From CAWDMN01 sp963803155 (GTDB lineage Bacteria > Acidobacteriota > Terriglobia > Versatilivoradales > Versatilivoraceae), in the NCBI GenBank assembly GCA_963803155.1, contig CAWDMN010000063.1, positions 1 through 64,000 on the forward strand: a stretch of DNA of 64,000 nucleotides, written 5' to 3'. The translations under genes were made by a program, and so were the position numbers. The notes below the pieces were generated by a model. It did no database searches and was not told the DNA's origin. It worked only from the letters and a program-made list of their open reading frames with translations. Below are positions 55,048-64,000 of this stretch, piece after piece. Every line of letters starts with the position of its first letter. Positions within the stretch are counted from its first letter, which is position 1.

Positions 55048-55317
55048 ACAGGAGACGGCAAACGGCAAACGGCAGACGGAAAACGGCAGACAGAAGACTG
55101 TTTTGCGCGGACAGTAGGCAACAGACTCCAGGCAAAAAAGCTAGTGTTAGAACGCTATTGGGATTCTGGTCTCTGAATTTGTAGTTAGGCCCATCCGTTT
55201 TTTTTGCCTCGCTCGCTCCGTGGCAAATTCGTTTTGGCTTGTCCATTTGTGATGTCTATAGTTCGATGTCTGAAATCTGTAATCCAAAGTGCGAATAAGA
55301 GCGGGGACAACCGTGAA
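55048..55317. repeat. Spacer with GGCAGACGG-type word repeats
   Basis: ACAGGAGACGGCAAACGGCA and related words (CGGCAGACGGAAAACGGCAG) form a purine-biased array from about 55,050 to 55,100. A similar run (AAACGGCAGAAGGCAGATGG) lies at about 41,893 after the FN3 gene. The remaining spacer holds no gene. Confidence 0.6.
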
Positions 55318-56385
55318 CTAGCTTTTTCCAAGAAGAGCGGCAATGGCGGATTGAACCTGTTCAGGAGAAATACTGAGAATGCAGCGAGGCTGGTCATAAA
55401 CCAGGCATTTATAGCCGGGGCAGGGGTTGCAATCAAAAGGATTTTGGACTAGCTCATGCGGCGCATTCCAGGGATGCCAGACTCTGGAATCGGAAGAGCC
55501 AAAAAGTACCACGAGTGGCACCTTCAATGCAGCGGCCATATGAGTGGGACCGCTGTCATTGCCGATGAAGAGCGAGGCTCTATCTAGCAAAGCAACCAGG
55601 TGGCGAATGGGAATATCGTCCAACACTATAAGTGGGACGGATGAACCTGTCGCGACTTCCCGCAAAAATCCCGTCTCCTTTCGGCTTCCGGTCAGAATGA
55701 TTCTCAGCCCGTAATTTTTGTCAATGAATCCCGCTATATTTCTGAAGCGTTCCGCGGGCCATTGCTTTGTTGCAAACTTGGATGCTGGTTGGATAACGCA
55801 ATATTTCGTTCCGCTGCCAATTCCCGACCCGTTGAGGCTTTTCTGAATTTCCTCACGGCTGGCGGGATCCACCACGATTTGCAGGTCCGGGATTTTAGTG
55901 GCGGGCAATCCCAATTGCCGCAACCAATCGATGAAGTATTCGACGGTGTGATGTTTCCCCGACTCTTTGCGGGGAGGGTTCAGCCGGATATTATAAGACA
56001 AGGAGTTCCGGAAGGAGGAGAGGCCAATTCGATAATGAGATTTGGAGAGCCAAGTCATCCAGGCACTAGTGGATCCCCCGTGCAGATTGATACAAGCATG
56101 GTAGGATTCTTTCCGGAGAGCGTGGAGGACGCGACTTCGTTCGCCGAGCACTTCAACGAAACTTCCCCCTTGAGCCAATGTCAGGATTTGGCGAAGGTTG
56201 GGATTCCCGCGCAGGACTTCATGATGCGGTGATTCCACTAAAACATCGAGCTGCAAATCAGGCCGCCATGATTTTAAAGCGGCATAGAGCGGCGTAGTCA
56301 ATACAGTGTCGCCCAGAGATCTCAGGCGGATGAAAAGAAGCTTGGAGTCTCGTGGGAGATTCGGTAGTATCTCATCCGGCATCAT
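55318..56385 (-). CDS. Glycosyltransferase family 9 (heptosyltransferase-like)
   Basis: ADP-heptose:LPS heptosyltransferase family protein, 355 residues, acting at the inner membrane on lipid A-core. LLFIRLRSLGDTVLTTPL at the N-terminus, VIQPASKFATKQWPAERF (donor-domain GaxxxxKxWP signature) and FIGNDSGPTHMAAALKVP with VVLFGSSDSRVW are all diagnostic. CPGYKC and RCILSI give the Cys-rich tail of the group. Supports a diderm envelope with LPS. Either of two adjacent ATG codons may start it. Confidence 0.92.
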   Translation of the reverse strand: MMPDEILPNLPRDSKLLFIRLRSLGDTVLTTPLYAALKSWRPDLQLDVLVESPHHEVLRGNPNLRQILTLAQGGSFVEVLGERSRVLHALRKESYHACINLHGGSTSAWMTWLSKSHYRIGLSSFRNSLSYNIRLNPPRKESGKHHTVEYFIDWLRQLGLPATKIPDLQIVVDPASREEIQKSLNGSGIGSGTKYCVIQPASKFATKQWPAERFRNIAGFIDKNYGLRIILTGSRKETGFLREVATGSSVPLIVLDDIPIRHLVALLDRASLFIGNDSGPTHMAAALKVPLVVLFGSSDSRVWHPWNAPHELVQNPFDCNPCPGYKCLVYDQPRCILSISPEQVQSAIAALLGKS

Positions 56386-56855
56386 AAAGGAAAAGGTAGC
56401 ACATAAAAGGGGAAACCCGCCACGCTTTTGAGAGTGGACTAAATTGTGTTCCGCAATGGAAGAAGAATTTACGAAAGGGATTGAACATACGGCGGGTCAT
56501 CTTATTTTGCGGGCGGTGCAGGGCGGTGGAGCGTCCAACTTTCATTCCACCGGCGTTGGAGTTCCTTTCCATCCGCAAGGATTATTCCAATGCTTCCATT
56601 CGATGTCTGCGGCATTTAACTGCGCTCATGCTTTGGCAATCGAAATGGCGGTCGCGGAATTTGGGTGACCTCAAAATAAAATATATGGATCGACGGGTTG
56701 GATTGATCCTGCTCAGCACTCGATGGAGAGTGTTCGTCTCAACTGGGAAGGGAATCGCGTGGCAGTGGAAAAGGTGTCTAAGGTTCTAAGAAAAATTTTA
56801 TGAAGAAGATATAAAGACTCCAAGCAACTACTTCAATCAATTTGTGAGAACGGAC
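56386..56855. other. 470-base gap between divergent GT9 and kinase genes
   Basis: Two overlapping plus-strand frames (56,444-56,668 and 56,481-56,789) are open but neither is recognised. One has FHPQGLFQCFHSMSAAFN, the other FIPPALEFLSIRKDYSN. The composition hints at a frameshifted former gene. No RNA gene was seen. Confidence 0.35.
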
Positions 56856-58052
56856 ATGAAAATCCTCGTCATCAATGTGGGCTCCACCTCCTTGAAGTTC
56901 CGGCTTTTCGAAATGGAAGGGGAACAAGTGTTGGCATCCGGAAAAGTGGAGCGTGTGGGAGGTGCCGTTTCGTCGAGTTCTTATCAAATGGGCCAGAATC
57001 CCCGTCAGGACAAAGAGTGGCAATGTCCTGATCAGCGATCTGCCATTGAACAAGTTTTGAGAGTACTGATGGATCCACAAGTGGGTGCAATCAATTCACT
57101 GGAGGAAGTGGCCGCCATTGGATTTAAGCCAGTGCATGCGCGAAATATTGCAGATTCGGTTTTCATCACAGAGGAAATCATTGCCGCAATGGAAGAATAC
57201 ACGCCACTGGTCCCGTCTCACAACCCTCCCTATATCGCCGCATTTCGAATTTTCCAGGAATTGGCACCGGGAAAGCCGTTGGTGGGAGTCTTCGAGCCTG
57301 CTTTTCATAAGACCATTCCTGACTATGCCCGGACTTATGGAATCCCTTTTGAGTGGTCGGAAAAATATGCCATTCGCCGCTATGGCTTTCATGGGGCTTC
57401 GCATCGTTATGTCTCGATAAAGGTCCCGGACCTGTTAGGAATGGATCCCAAGGCGCTCAAGATTATCTCCTGCCATTTGGGCGGCAGCTCGAGCGTTTGC
57501 GCGATTCGCAATGGCGCCTCCATCGATACAAGCATGGGATTTTCCGCGCAGTGTGGCTTGCCAAACGCTATGCGCAACGGAGATCTTGACCCCTTTATTC
57601 TTCTCTACATGATGGAAAGAGAGGCCCTGAGCGTCGATCAGATCCGGTCCGCTTTGACGTGTAACGGCGGATTAAAAGGAATCTCCGGATTGAGCGGCGA
57701 CGTGCGCGACTTGGAGACAGCCGCTGCGGCAGGGAACCAACGGGCGCGGCTGGCCTTAGATGTTTTGATCCACGAAACCCGGAAATACATCGGTGCTTAC
57801 ACCGCGGTGCTCGAGGGTGCGGATGTGCTGGCCTTCACGGGAGGGATTGGCGAGAACGGCATACAGATGCGGGAAAAAATTTGCCGAGGGTTGGATTGCC
57901 TAGGATTCAAATTGGATTCGACTCGGAACCAATTGCACGGCAAAGATGGAATCGTTTCCCGCGATGACTCGCCGATGAAGATTGTCGTCATTTTAGCCAA
58001 TGAAGAATTGGTGATAGCTCGTGAGACCGCACGGCTGATTCAAGGGAAATGA
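56856..58052 (+). CDS. Acetate/propionate-kinase-like protein with altered active-site motifs
   Basis: ASKHA-fold acetate kinase family, 398 residues. INVGSTSLKFRLF (Asn and Ser phosphate loop), YAIRRYGFHGASHRYVS, IISCHLGGSSSVCAI, GLPNAMRNGDLDP and VLAFTGGIGENGIQMRE are conserved. Two motifs differ from classic AckA. The HRxVHGG region with its essential Arg reads GFKPVHARN, and FDTAFH with its catalytic Asp reads FEPAFH. It may therefore have a different substrate or altered activity. ATG 56,856 begins the conserved sequence; the frame is open to a GTG at 56,844. No phosphotransacetylase is adjacent. Confidence 0.85.
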   Translation: MKILVINVGSTSLKFRLFEMEGEQVLASGKVERVGGAVSSSSYQMGQNPRQDKEWQCPDQRSAIEQVLRVLMDPQVGAINSLEEVAAIGFKPVHARNIADSVFITEEIIAAMEEYTPLVPSHNPPYIAAFRIFQELAPGKPLVGVFEPAFHKTIPDYARTYGIPFEWSEKYAIRRYGFHGASHRYVSIKVPDLLGMDPKALKIISCHLGGSSSVCAIRNGASIDTSMGFSAQCGLPNAMRNGDLDPFILLYMMEREALSVDQIRSALTCNGGLKGISGLSGDVRDLETAAAAGNQRARLALDVLIHETRKYIGAYTAVLEGADVLAFTGGIGENGIQMREKICRGLDCLGFKLDSTRNQLHGKDGIVSRDDSPMKIVVILANEELVIARETARLIQGK

Positions 58053-58268
58053 TGGGTGATGAGGGAAAAGTAACGAGTGACGAGTGATAAACACTAGATG
58101 TTTGGGAAGCAGCTATCAGCTTACAGCGGTCAGCTGATAGCTGATTCCTGAACTGCTTGAGTTGATAATTTTATTCCATAGGATGTGAGTGGGGAATTCC
58201 AATCGCTGACAGCTGAATACCTTCCTTTGTGCTCACTCCGCTCATCAATTGTCACTCGTCACTTATTC
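58053..58268. repeat. Intergenic word-repeat region
   Basis: TAACGAGTGACGAGTGATAA near 58,072, CAGCTATCAGCTTACAGCGG and GTCAGCTGATAGCTGATTCC near 58,112-58,149, and TTGTCACTCGTCACTTATTC near 58,249 form a mesh of direct and inverted short repeats between convergent genes. It may act as a bidirectional terminator-like spacer. Confidence 0.55.
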
Positions 58269-58272
58269 CATC

Positions 58273-59139
58273 TCACTCCACGACTCGATTCTTGATGTTT
58301 CCAATATTTTCAATCCAGACTTCGACTTCATCCCCGTTGTTTAAATAGCCCGGCGGATTCATCGCAAATCCGACGCCAGGGGGAGTCCCGGTGAAGATCA
58401 TATCGCCCGGATCCAGCGTGATGTAGCTGGAAATAAAGGAAACCAATTGAGGCACTTTGAATGCGATTTGAGAAGTATTGGAATTCTGGCGGATTTCTCC
58501 ATTGACTTTACAGCCGATAGACAGGCCGTGAGGATCAGGAATTTCATCCGTGGTGACCAGCGCCGGGCCAATGATGGCAAAACTATCGCTGGATTTGGCC
58601 CGGACCCATTGTCCGTCCTTCCGCTGGAATTCCCGCTCACTGACATCGTTTCCACACATATACCCCGCGACATAACTGAATGCTTCTTCTTCAGAAACAT
58701 GTTTGGCCGACCGTCCCATCACGATCACCAGTTCCGCTTCGTAATCAAGTTTGGTGGAACGGGGGGGCCGGATGATGTTTTCGCCTGAACCGCGCAGAGC
58801 ATTGTGATACTTGGCGAAAATCAGGGGTTCCTCGGGGATCTTCTGACCGGATTCAGCGGCATGATCGGAATAATTCAAACCAATACAAAGCACTTTGGGG
58901 CGTTCCACTCCGGAAATCGGAGCGGCCAGCAGGATGTCCCTTTTTCTTAGAATAGTCCCTCGAAGTGGTTCTTCCAGCAGTTCACGCGTCAACTCAAGCG
59001 CTTGATCGCCCATTTCGAGAAATTCCCTCAGGTTATTGGGCATTAATGCATTGGCCCGATGCAAGTCAATGACTTCCTCTTCATTCAACTCAGCTCCGAT
59101 TGATTTTGATCCCGCATGGAAAAAAGAAATTAAGCGCAT
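58273..59139 (-). CDS. Fumarylacetoacetate hydrolase family protein
   Basis: FAH-domain enzyme of 288 residues, probably a metal-dependent hydrolase or decarboxylase of acylpyruvate-like or 2-hydroxyhepta-2,4-diene-type diacids. VLCIGLNYSDHAAESG (catalytic His), LDYEAELVIVMGR (two metal Glu), YMCGNDVSEREFQ (metal Asp), QWVRAKSSDSFAIIGP and DPGDMIFTGTPPGVGF are conserved. ATG 59,139 follows AAGGTGAAAGG; an upstream ATG at 59,163 is not supported. Substrate unknown; no pathway neighbours. Confidence 0.9.
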   Translation of the reverse strand: MRLISFFHAGSKSIGAELNEEEVIDLHRANALMPNNLREFLEMGDQALELTRELLEEPLRGTILRKRDILLAAPISGVERPKVLCIGLNYSDHAAESGQKIPEEPLIFAKYHNALRGSGENIIRPPRSTKLDYEAELVIVMGRSAKHVSEEEAFSYVAGYMCGNDVSEREFQRKDGQWVRAKSSDSFAIIGPALVTTDEIPDPHGLSIGCKVNGEIRQNSNTSQIAFKVPQLVSFISSYITLDPGDMIFTGTPPGVGFAMNPPGYLNNGDEVEVWIENIGNIKNRVVE

Positions 59140-59283
59140 GCCTTTCACCTTTTTAATATTCAAAGTTTTTGTCTGTCCAAAGCTTCACTCCGTCTTGCGG
59201 GACTTCGTCTCGCATACTAAACCATCCAAATGGATCAATTTAAAAAATGACTCAAATACGGAGATTCCCGTGGCTAAAGCAAA

Positions 59284-60717
59284 TTATCGAATGGTTTCAG
59301 AGGGGCTATCGAAAACGCTGAAGAGAGCCCAGGGATGAGCATCCAGATCGCCGAGTAGTTCCTGCTGCCAGCGGAATTGGATGTATTTCTCCATATGAGC
59401 ATCCACTTTAAAATCCATTCCGCAAGGGTGCCCCATGGCGGCCCAGAAAGACATTTTTTCCGCCAGAGATGCATCGCAGATTTTTGCCTGGACTGTTCCC
59501 CCTGGCGCATACTCAGCCAGCCACGGCCGCATGCCTCGGGGAGAGAGGTCATTGTGCGCACAAAGTGTGCGTTCATTGGGATCAATTTTTTGGGAATAGG
59601 TATCGAAATGATCCCCTAGGAATTTTTTCCCGGCAGAGATGTCAATGCTCCCCTTATTCTCGCGCATCAACTGGTCCCATCGGATCCGTCTGGCATTGGC
59701 ACTTTCAGCTTTATTCGCCGGATTAAAGCTGGTCTCTTCCCGAAGAAGATTCTCATCCACCGGGAAATTGGCGCCAGAGAAATAACCATCCTTTTTGCGC
59801 CAGAGGTTCACATTTTTTAGTCCCAGTTCGAGACTGGCAATTTCATTAGTCTTGCGATCGGCCAACAGCCAATTGTTGGCATACCCCCCGTTGTTTCCCT
59901 CCCGCATGATTTTGGCAAATTCCTCAATGGATGCGGCATACTGCATTGCCTTCCGGGCACGGACAAATTCAGGAATTCCCTTAGGGTCAAATCCGAAAAA
60001 GCGGGAGATGGTGGTCTCCGTGATCAAAAGTCCCGCGGAGTTAATCCCAAAATCGTCACCGCTGTGAATTAATCCAGGGAAACCATCCATGAGAAAGCGG
60101 TACCCTTTCTCAGGGACAACATCAAAGATAATGTTCCAATGTTGTCCATTTAAGTAAGCAGTCCAGGCATTGTGTCCAATAATCACCTTTCCATCTTTGG
60201 TGTATTTGCCGGTTGCCACAAAGGCACTGCATCGTTCTGCGGGGACAAGAGCATGAGGAAGAGCAGTAGCACTATTCTGCTCCCTCCAGCGTATATAATA
60301 GGGGCTTAACTCCATCCAGGCATTCATCGCCACGATGTCAGGCAAACCCACTTTGACTCCCTTGGTGTTGAGACCTTCCACAATACCTAGGAGTTCATCC
60401 TTATATTCCTTGTCCACCTTGGGCCAGAAAACTGTTTTGGCCGCCTCTTTGAAGAAATTCCAGTCTTTGCCAGTCTCCCTGGTGATCTCGAGTATTATGC
60501 TCTTTTGAGCGCGCACAATCTCATCGGCTAACAAGTAGCCATGCTGAAAGCCGATTTTGTCGGGCGCGCCCTCCAAATGAATAAAAATCCAACCGTTCTG
60601 CATTGGCGCACGATATGATTTCCGCAGATGGAGATCTACTACAACTTGAGAAGGATAGGAGGCTATTGATGAAAGAATAATCAACCCAACAGCTAACCAC
60701 AGATTTTTTTTAAGCAT
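59284..60717 (-). CDS. Secreted C45/phospholipase-B-like hydrolase
   Basis: Signal peptide at residues about 1-22 (NLWLAVGLIILSSIASYPSQ). The rest resembles the Ntn-fold C45 acyltransferase/phospholipase B-like group, which mature by self-cleavage before a Cys. IGFQHGYLLADEI is an N-terminal marker. ERCSAFVATG at about residue 161 gives the candidate nucleophile Cys, and HNAWTAYLNGQHWN, DDFGINSAGLLITETTI and YANNWLLADRKTNEIASLE follow in the usual order. 477 residues. Probably hydrolyses an amide or ester of a lipid or wall component in the periplasm; the substrate is unknown. Confidence 0.82.
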   Translation of the reverse strand: MLKKNLWLAVGLIILSSIASYPSQVVVDLHLRKSYRAPMQNGWIFIHLEGAPDKIGFQHGYLLADEIVRAQKSIILEITRETGKDWNFFKEAAKTVFWPKVDKEYKDELLGIVEGLNTKGVKVGLPDIVAMNAWMELSPYYIRWREQNSATALPHALVPAERCSAFVATGKYTKDGKVIIGHNAWTAYLNGQHWNIIFDVVPEKGYRFLMDGFPGLIHSGDDFGINSAGLLITETTISRFFGFDPKGIPEFVRARKAMQYAASIEEFAKIMREGNNGGYANNWLLADRKTNEIASLELGLKNVNLWRKKDGYFSGANFPVDENLLREETSFNPANKAESANARRIRWDQLMRENKGSIDISAGKKFLGDHFDTYSQKIDPNERTLCAHNDLSPRGMRPWLAEYAPGGTVQAKICDASLAEKMSFWAAMGHPCGMDFKVDAHMEKYIQFRWQQELLGDLDAHPWALFSVFDSPSETIR

Positions 60718-61251
60718 GAAGACTCCCGGAATTTGCGGTCACGACATTGGAAGAATAACTTGAGGATTCAATTAGCGTCAAGTTTTGGATTGTCGGCAAA
60801 AATTAAAGAGAGGAATTCCTCATACCGCTACATAACGTTCAAGTCAAAAAGAAGAGTAGATGTGACGGAGCCCTCGAATTGGATTTGCGGATATTAGCCG
60901 CCCCTTTTGGCGCCATTTTTTATCTCTCTTTAAACTCTTGCAAATGTTTCTCAGGCCGTGTATTTTCTTAGAGAATTACCTGTCCCTCTGCCAAAATATT
61001 GGGGTGAAAGCCGATTTTCTTTGGGTATTTTTAGTGTTTATTGGAATCCCAAATTACCAAAAACAAGAAATTGTTAAAGTAATCAAGTTTTAGACCGAAA
61101 AAAAAGAGCGTATGCTCACATTTATGCAGCTACGTGTTCTGCCATGTGTTAAGGAAAATTTTGCAGAGAACAAATGATTTAGGTTTTAATAAATTCCGGT
61201 TCTCCTGATTATTGGAAATCCGAAATTATTAATGCCCTGATGAGGTCCGCT
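60718..61251. other. Divergent promoter region upstream of the LRR gene
   Basis: About 530 bases, AT-rich, no gene. GATGAGGT at 61,238-61,245 is the ribosome-binding site of the LRR gene. I found no convincing sigma-54 or sigma-70 promoter. GAGC-GTAT-GCTC near 61,108 is a small palindrome. Confidence 0.4.
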
Positions 61252-64000
61252 ATGTCGAAGCAACAAAGAGCTATGTTCTATCTTGGATGGCTTGTAGTCC
61301 TTTTAATTTGCTGGAATGTCCCATTACGGGCCCAATGTTCAAATCTAGGGCAAGCATTGGACAATTGCAATCTAGTCTGGACGACGGGTGGGGATGCAAA
61401 TTGGTTTGCCTCCTCGGCGCCTTCGTATGTTTTTTTCGGAACCTCGGTGGCGCAAAGTGGAAAGATCGATAATGGAAAATCCACATTTATTCAAACTACG
61501 GTGAATGGCCCGGGAACTTTGACCTTTAACTGGAGGGTCTCCTGCCAGCCTCTCTTTTTTGATTACCTCAACTTCACGATTGATAATGTAGAGAAAGCCA
61601 AAATTAGTGGCTATGCCGATTCCCAGTGGCAATCATTGACCATGGCCATTCCAGATGGGCAACATTCCTTAAAATGGACTTATACAAAAGATTTCGCGAT
61701 AACTGCGGGGGATGATGCCGGCTGGCTTGACAAAGTGGAATACCTGGCTGTTGCGCCGGTCACCATCACTGCTCCTTCAGCTGGATCTACAGTCAAGGGG
61801 AGCGTTCTGATCCAAACCACCAACAACAATAATGTCAATGTGAGCAAGGTGGAGTTTTATGTTGATGATGTGTTAAAAGGCTCATCATCATCGGCTCCCT
61901 TTCAGTTTACCTGGAAAACCGACGGTCTAACTTGGGGAACTCATGCGCTTCAAGCTAAAGCCTATGATGTTCTCAATCAGTTGATGGGATCTTCCCCCAA
62001 AGTAAATGTAAAGGTGGACAATCCACCCTCAATTTCAGTCACAAGCCCTGCCAATGGCGCAACGCTGAATGGGACGGTGTCAATCCAGGCTAATGCGAGC
62101 GACGATCAAGGGATCAGCCGAGTCGAGTTTTATGTCGATGGAGGCAAGCTTTCTGAAGTTGCAGCCTCTCCTTACACATATGGATGGGACACGACTCTCT
62201 TTTCCAATGATTTTCACGTTTTGAGGATAGTCGCTGTCGATACGTCTAGCCAATCTTCGGAAAGTCAAATCACCGTATCTGTAAACAATAGCAACCTTCA
62301 GATTCCGGCCACGGAGCGGGCCGCATTGGTAGAGCTTTTTAACACGGCCAAAGGATTGGGCTGGAGGCATCATGAACGCTGGGTTGATAATGTGGGGACT
62401 GAATGCACCTGGTATGGAGTAACTTGTAGTCCCGGCAAGAACCACATCATAGGCATCAATCTTTTTGGGAACAACCTTATTGGCACTATTCCCAGCGAAC
62501 TGTCAAATCTAAAGCAGCTTTCTTCATTGAACCTGTCCGGGAATTTCTTGACTGGAGGTTTGCCCTCGACAATAACCAGCCTTGCCAATTTGACTGAATT
62601 GATCCTCTATAACAATCAACTCGCCGGAGGAATCCCCGCTGATGTGGGGAATCTGAAGTTGCTCCGAATTCTGAACCTTTCCAACAACGGCTTCTGGGGC
62701 GGACTCCCATCGAGTTTGGGGAATTGCGCCAATTTGGCGGAATTGCGCGTCTCTAGGAACAATTTGACGGGTGGCATTCCTTCAGAAGTGGGCTTGTTGA
62801 GTCAGTTGCAGTATTTATATTTGGATAATAATCAATTGGCCGGTTCGATTCCTGTTTCTCTTGGCAATTTGTCCAAGTTGATGGAACTCTCGTTTTCGGA
62901 AAATGCTTTGAGCGGAGACGTTCCATTTGAGTTGGGAAACTGTCTCGCTTTGACGAAGATTGAAATGTATCACAACCAGATTTCCGGAGGATTGCCGCGC
63001 TCTATAGGGAATTTGCGCAACTTGTCGATTTTGGATATTCACGATAATGCTCTTTCTCAGAAGATTCCTACTACTATTGGGAATCTTACCAATTTGACTT
63101 ACCTTGATCTCTCCAGCAATAGCATTGATGAAAATATCCCGGATGAGATTGGCAACCTGATCAGTTTAGCCAAATTGTACCTCTCTTCTAACCGATTGAG
63201 CGGAAGCATCCCCGCTAGCATTGGGAATTTGAAGGCCTTGCTGGATCTCCGTCTGGATAGAAATAACTTGACTGGCGGACTCCCTTCAACTCTGGGGAAT
63301 TTGACCCTGTTGACATCGTTGCAGCTATTTAAAAATGGGCTCACGGGGACTATCCCTGACTCCTTCTCCAGTCTGACGAAACTCCTCTCCATGGATTTGG
63401 GCATTAATCAGCTTTCAGGGGATCTTCCAGTCTCCATTTTTCAGTATCCAGCCATGGAAGAACTGTACTTGGACTCGAATCAATTCACGGGAAAGGTTCC
63501 CGCGGAAATTGGTTCCTTTCACGGGAAGATTTTAGACATTTCTTCTAATCAATTGCAGGATTTACTGCCTCAGGAAATGTCCGGTCTCCCCAAGACTCTG
63601 GCTCTCGATTTGAGATGGAATGCCATACTCCCAATTCCTGACACGGAAGAATATAAACCTCTGCGGGATTTGATGGCTATTCTTCAACCGGATTATTTGG
63701 ATACACAGACTCTCCCCCCTGCAAGTGTAGCGGCCATCGCACTCTCCGCAACCTCAATCAAAATTCAATGGGATCCGGTGGCATACACCTCTGATCCTGG
63801 TGGGTATCAGGTTTTCTACAGTCGAAATCCATTGGGGCCGTATTCACTGGCGGGGACCATTGCGGGGAAGAATAATTCCTCATTTGCCGTCAATAGCCTG
63901 CTTCCCTCAGCCTGGTACTATTTTATTGTGGAGTCTTTTACTAATCCTCATGATTCGAGTAGTGTACCTTGGCGTGAAGAATTTCAGCAGAATATGTTGT
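61252..64000 (+). CDS. Secreted protein with Ig-like domains, sixteen plant-type LRRs and FN3 (partial)
   Basis: The open frame runs past the window end (916 codons seen). Signal peptide at 1-27 (MFYLGWLVVLLICWNVPLRA). Residues 28-168 form a lectin-like beta domain. Two Ig-like domains follow, about 171-258 (ITAPSAGSTVKGSVLI) and 259-348 (SVTSPANGATLNGTVSI). A cap at 350-398 reads GWRHHERWVDN and CTWYGVTC, like plant LRRNT_2. Then sixteen 24-residue repeats (about 400-780) fit LxxLxLxxNxLxGxIPxxLGNL, the plant-specific LRR class. An FN3 domain (823-905: SIKIQWDPVAYTSDPGGYQV) leads to the window edge. Start supported by GATGAGGT. Probably surface-exposed, for adhesion or recognition. Confidence 0.92.
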   Translation, partial: MSKQQRAMFYLGWLVVLLICWNVPLRAQCSNLGQALDNCNLVWTTGGDANWFASSAPSYVFFGTSVAQSGKIDNGKSTFIQTTVNGPGTLTFNWRVSCQPLFFDYLNFTIDNVEKAKISGYADSQWQSLTMAIPDGQHSLKWTYTKDFAITAGDDAGWLDKVEYLAVAPVTITAPSAGSTVKGSVLIQTTNNNNVNVSKVEFYVDDVLKGSSSSAPFQFTWKTDGLTWGTHALQAKAYDVLNQLMGSSPKVNVKVDNPPSISVTSPANGATLNGTVSIQANASDDQGISRVEFYVDGGKLSEVAASPYTYGWDTTLFSNDFHVLRIVAVDTSSQSSESQITVSVNNSNLQIPATERAALVELFNTAKGLGWRHHERWVDNVGTECTWYGVTCSPGKNHIIGINLFGNNLIGTIPSELSNLKQLSSLNLSGNFLTGGLPSTITSLANLTELILYNNQLAGGIPADVGNLKLLRILNLSNNGFWGGLPSSLGNCANLAELRVSRNNLTGGIPSEVGLLSQLQYLYLDNNQLAGSIPVSLGNLSKLMELSFSENALSGDVPFELGNCLALTKIEMYHNQISGGLPRSIGNLRNLSILDIHDNALSQKIPTTIGNLTNLTYLDLSSNSIDENIPDEIGNLISLAKLYLSSNRLSGSIPASIGNLKALLDLRLDRNNLTGGLPSTLGNLTLLTSLQLFKNGLTGTIPDSFSSLTKLLSMDLGINQLSGDLPVSIFQYPAMEELYLDSNQFTGKVPAEIGSFHGKILDISSNQLQDLLPQEMSGLPKTLALDLRWNAILPIPDTEEYKPLRDLMAILQPDYLDTQTLPPASVAAIALSATSIKIQWDPVAYTSDPGGYQVFYSRNPLGPYSLAGTIAGKNNSSFAVNSLLPSAWYYFIVESFTNPHDSSSVPWREEFQQNML

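Noticed and set aside
56444..56789. Two overlapping frames between GT9 and the kinase gene as genes
   Set aside because: Neither matches a family I know, they overlap each other, and no ribosome-binding site supports them. Recorded only as a gap.

Overview
The window looks like a chromosomal segment of an uncultured, Gram-negative (diderm) bacterium. Support for this comes from a family-9 (heptosyltransferase-type) glycosyltransferase, a Wzx/Wzy-type polysaccharide locus, murein genes, and a small protein with a PEP-CTERM-like sorting tail, a signal known only from diderms with exosortases. The phylum cannot be fixed from sequence alone. The many secreted FN3, LRR, cohesin and dockerin proteins and the C45-type hydrolase would suit an Acidobacteriota-like or candidate-phylum lineage, but that is inference.

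Positions 1-35,200 form a surface-polysaccharide locus read entirely on the + strand. It holds a hexapeptide acyltransferase, two NodB-type deacetylases, three GT4 and two GT2 glycosyltransferases, a Wzx flippase, a Wzy/WaaL-like membrane protein, a serine O-acetyltransferase of the EpsC type, an ATP-grasp ligase, a methyltransferase, a sugar formyltransferase-like enzyme, an SDR, a B12-binding radical SAM protein, a YdcF/ElyC-like protein and four FemAB/CelD-type acyltransferases, three of them a tandem triplication. Several neighbours overlap by ATGA, so parts are translationally coupled. The gene content resembles exosortase-associated EPS loci, but no exosortase gene lies in the window.

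The locus is heavily broken up by insertion sequences. One intact IS256-family element has an 8-bp target duplication. There are fossils of IS630 (two), IS3, IS256, IS5 (two), IS66 (two), IS200/IS605 and a tyrosine recombinase. A second intact element, an IS66 with 29-bp perfect terminal repeats and an 8-bp duplication, sits at 42,767-45,308.

Positions 36,400-50,000 encode secreted or surface proteins. A protein with a dockerin tail is followed directly by a cohesin-like protein carrying ten near-identical FN3 repeats. Next comes a 70-residue PEP-CTERM-like protein with a sigma-54-like promoter and its own terminator. Two paralogous four-repeat secreted proteins follow, the first also preceded by a sigma-54-like promoter.

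Positions 50,300-61,000 are ordinary chromosome: murA, murQ and a SIS-domain sugar-phosphate protein on the - strand, nfo (endonuclease IV), a GT9 enzyme, an acetate-kinase-like protein with altered active-site motifs, an FAA-hydrolase family enzyme and a secreted C45/phospholipase-B-like hydrolase. Their spacers are full of short quasi-palindromic word repeats. The window ends inside a long secreted protein (61,252 onward) with Ig-like domains, sixteen plant-type leucine-rich repeats and an FN3 domain.
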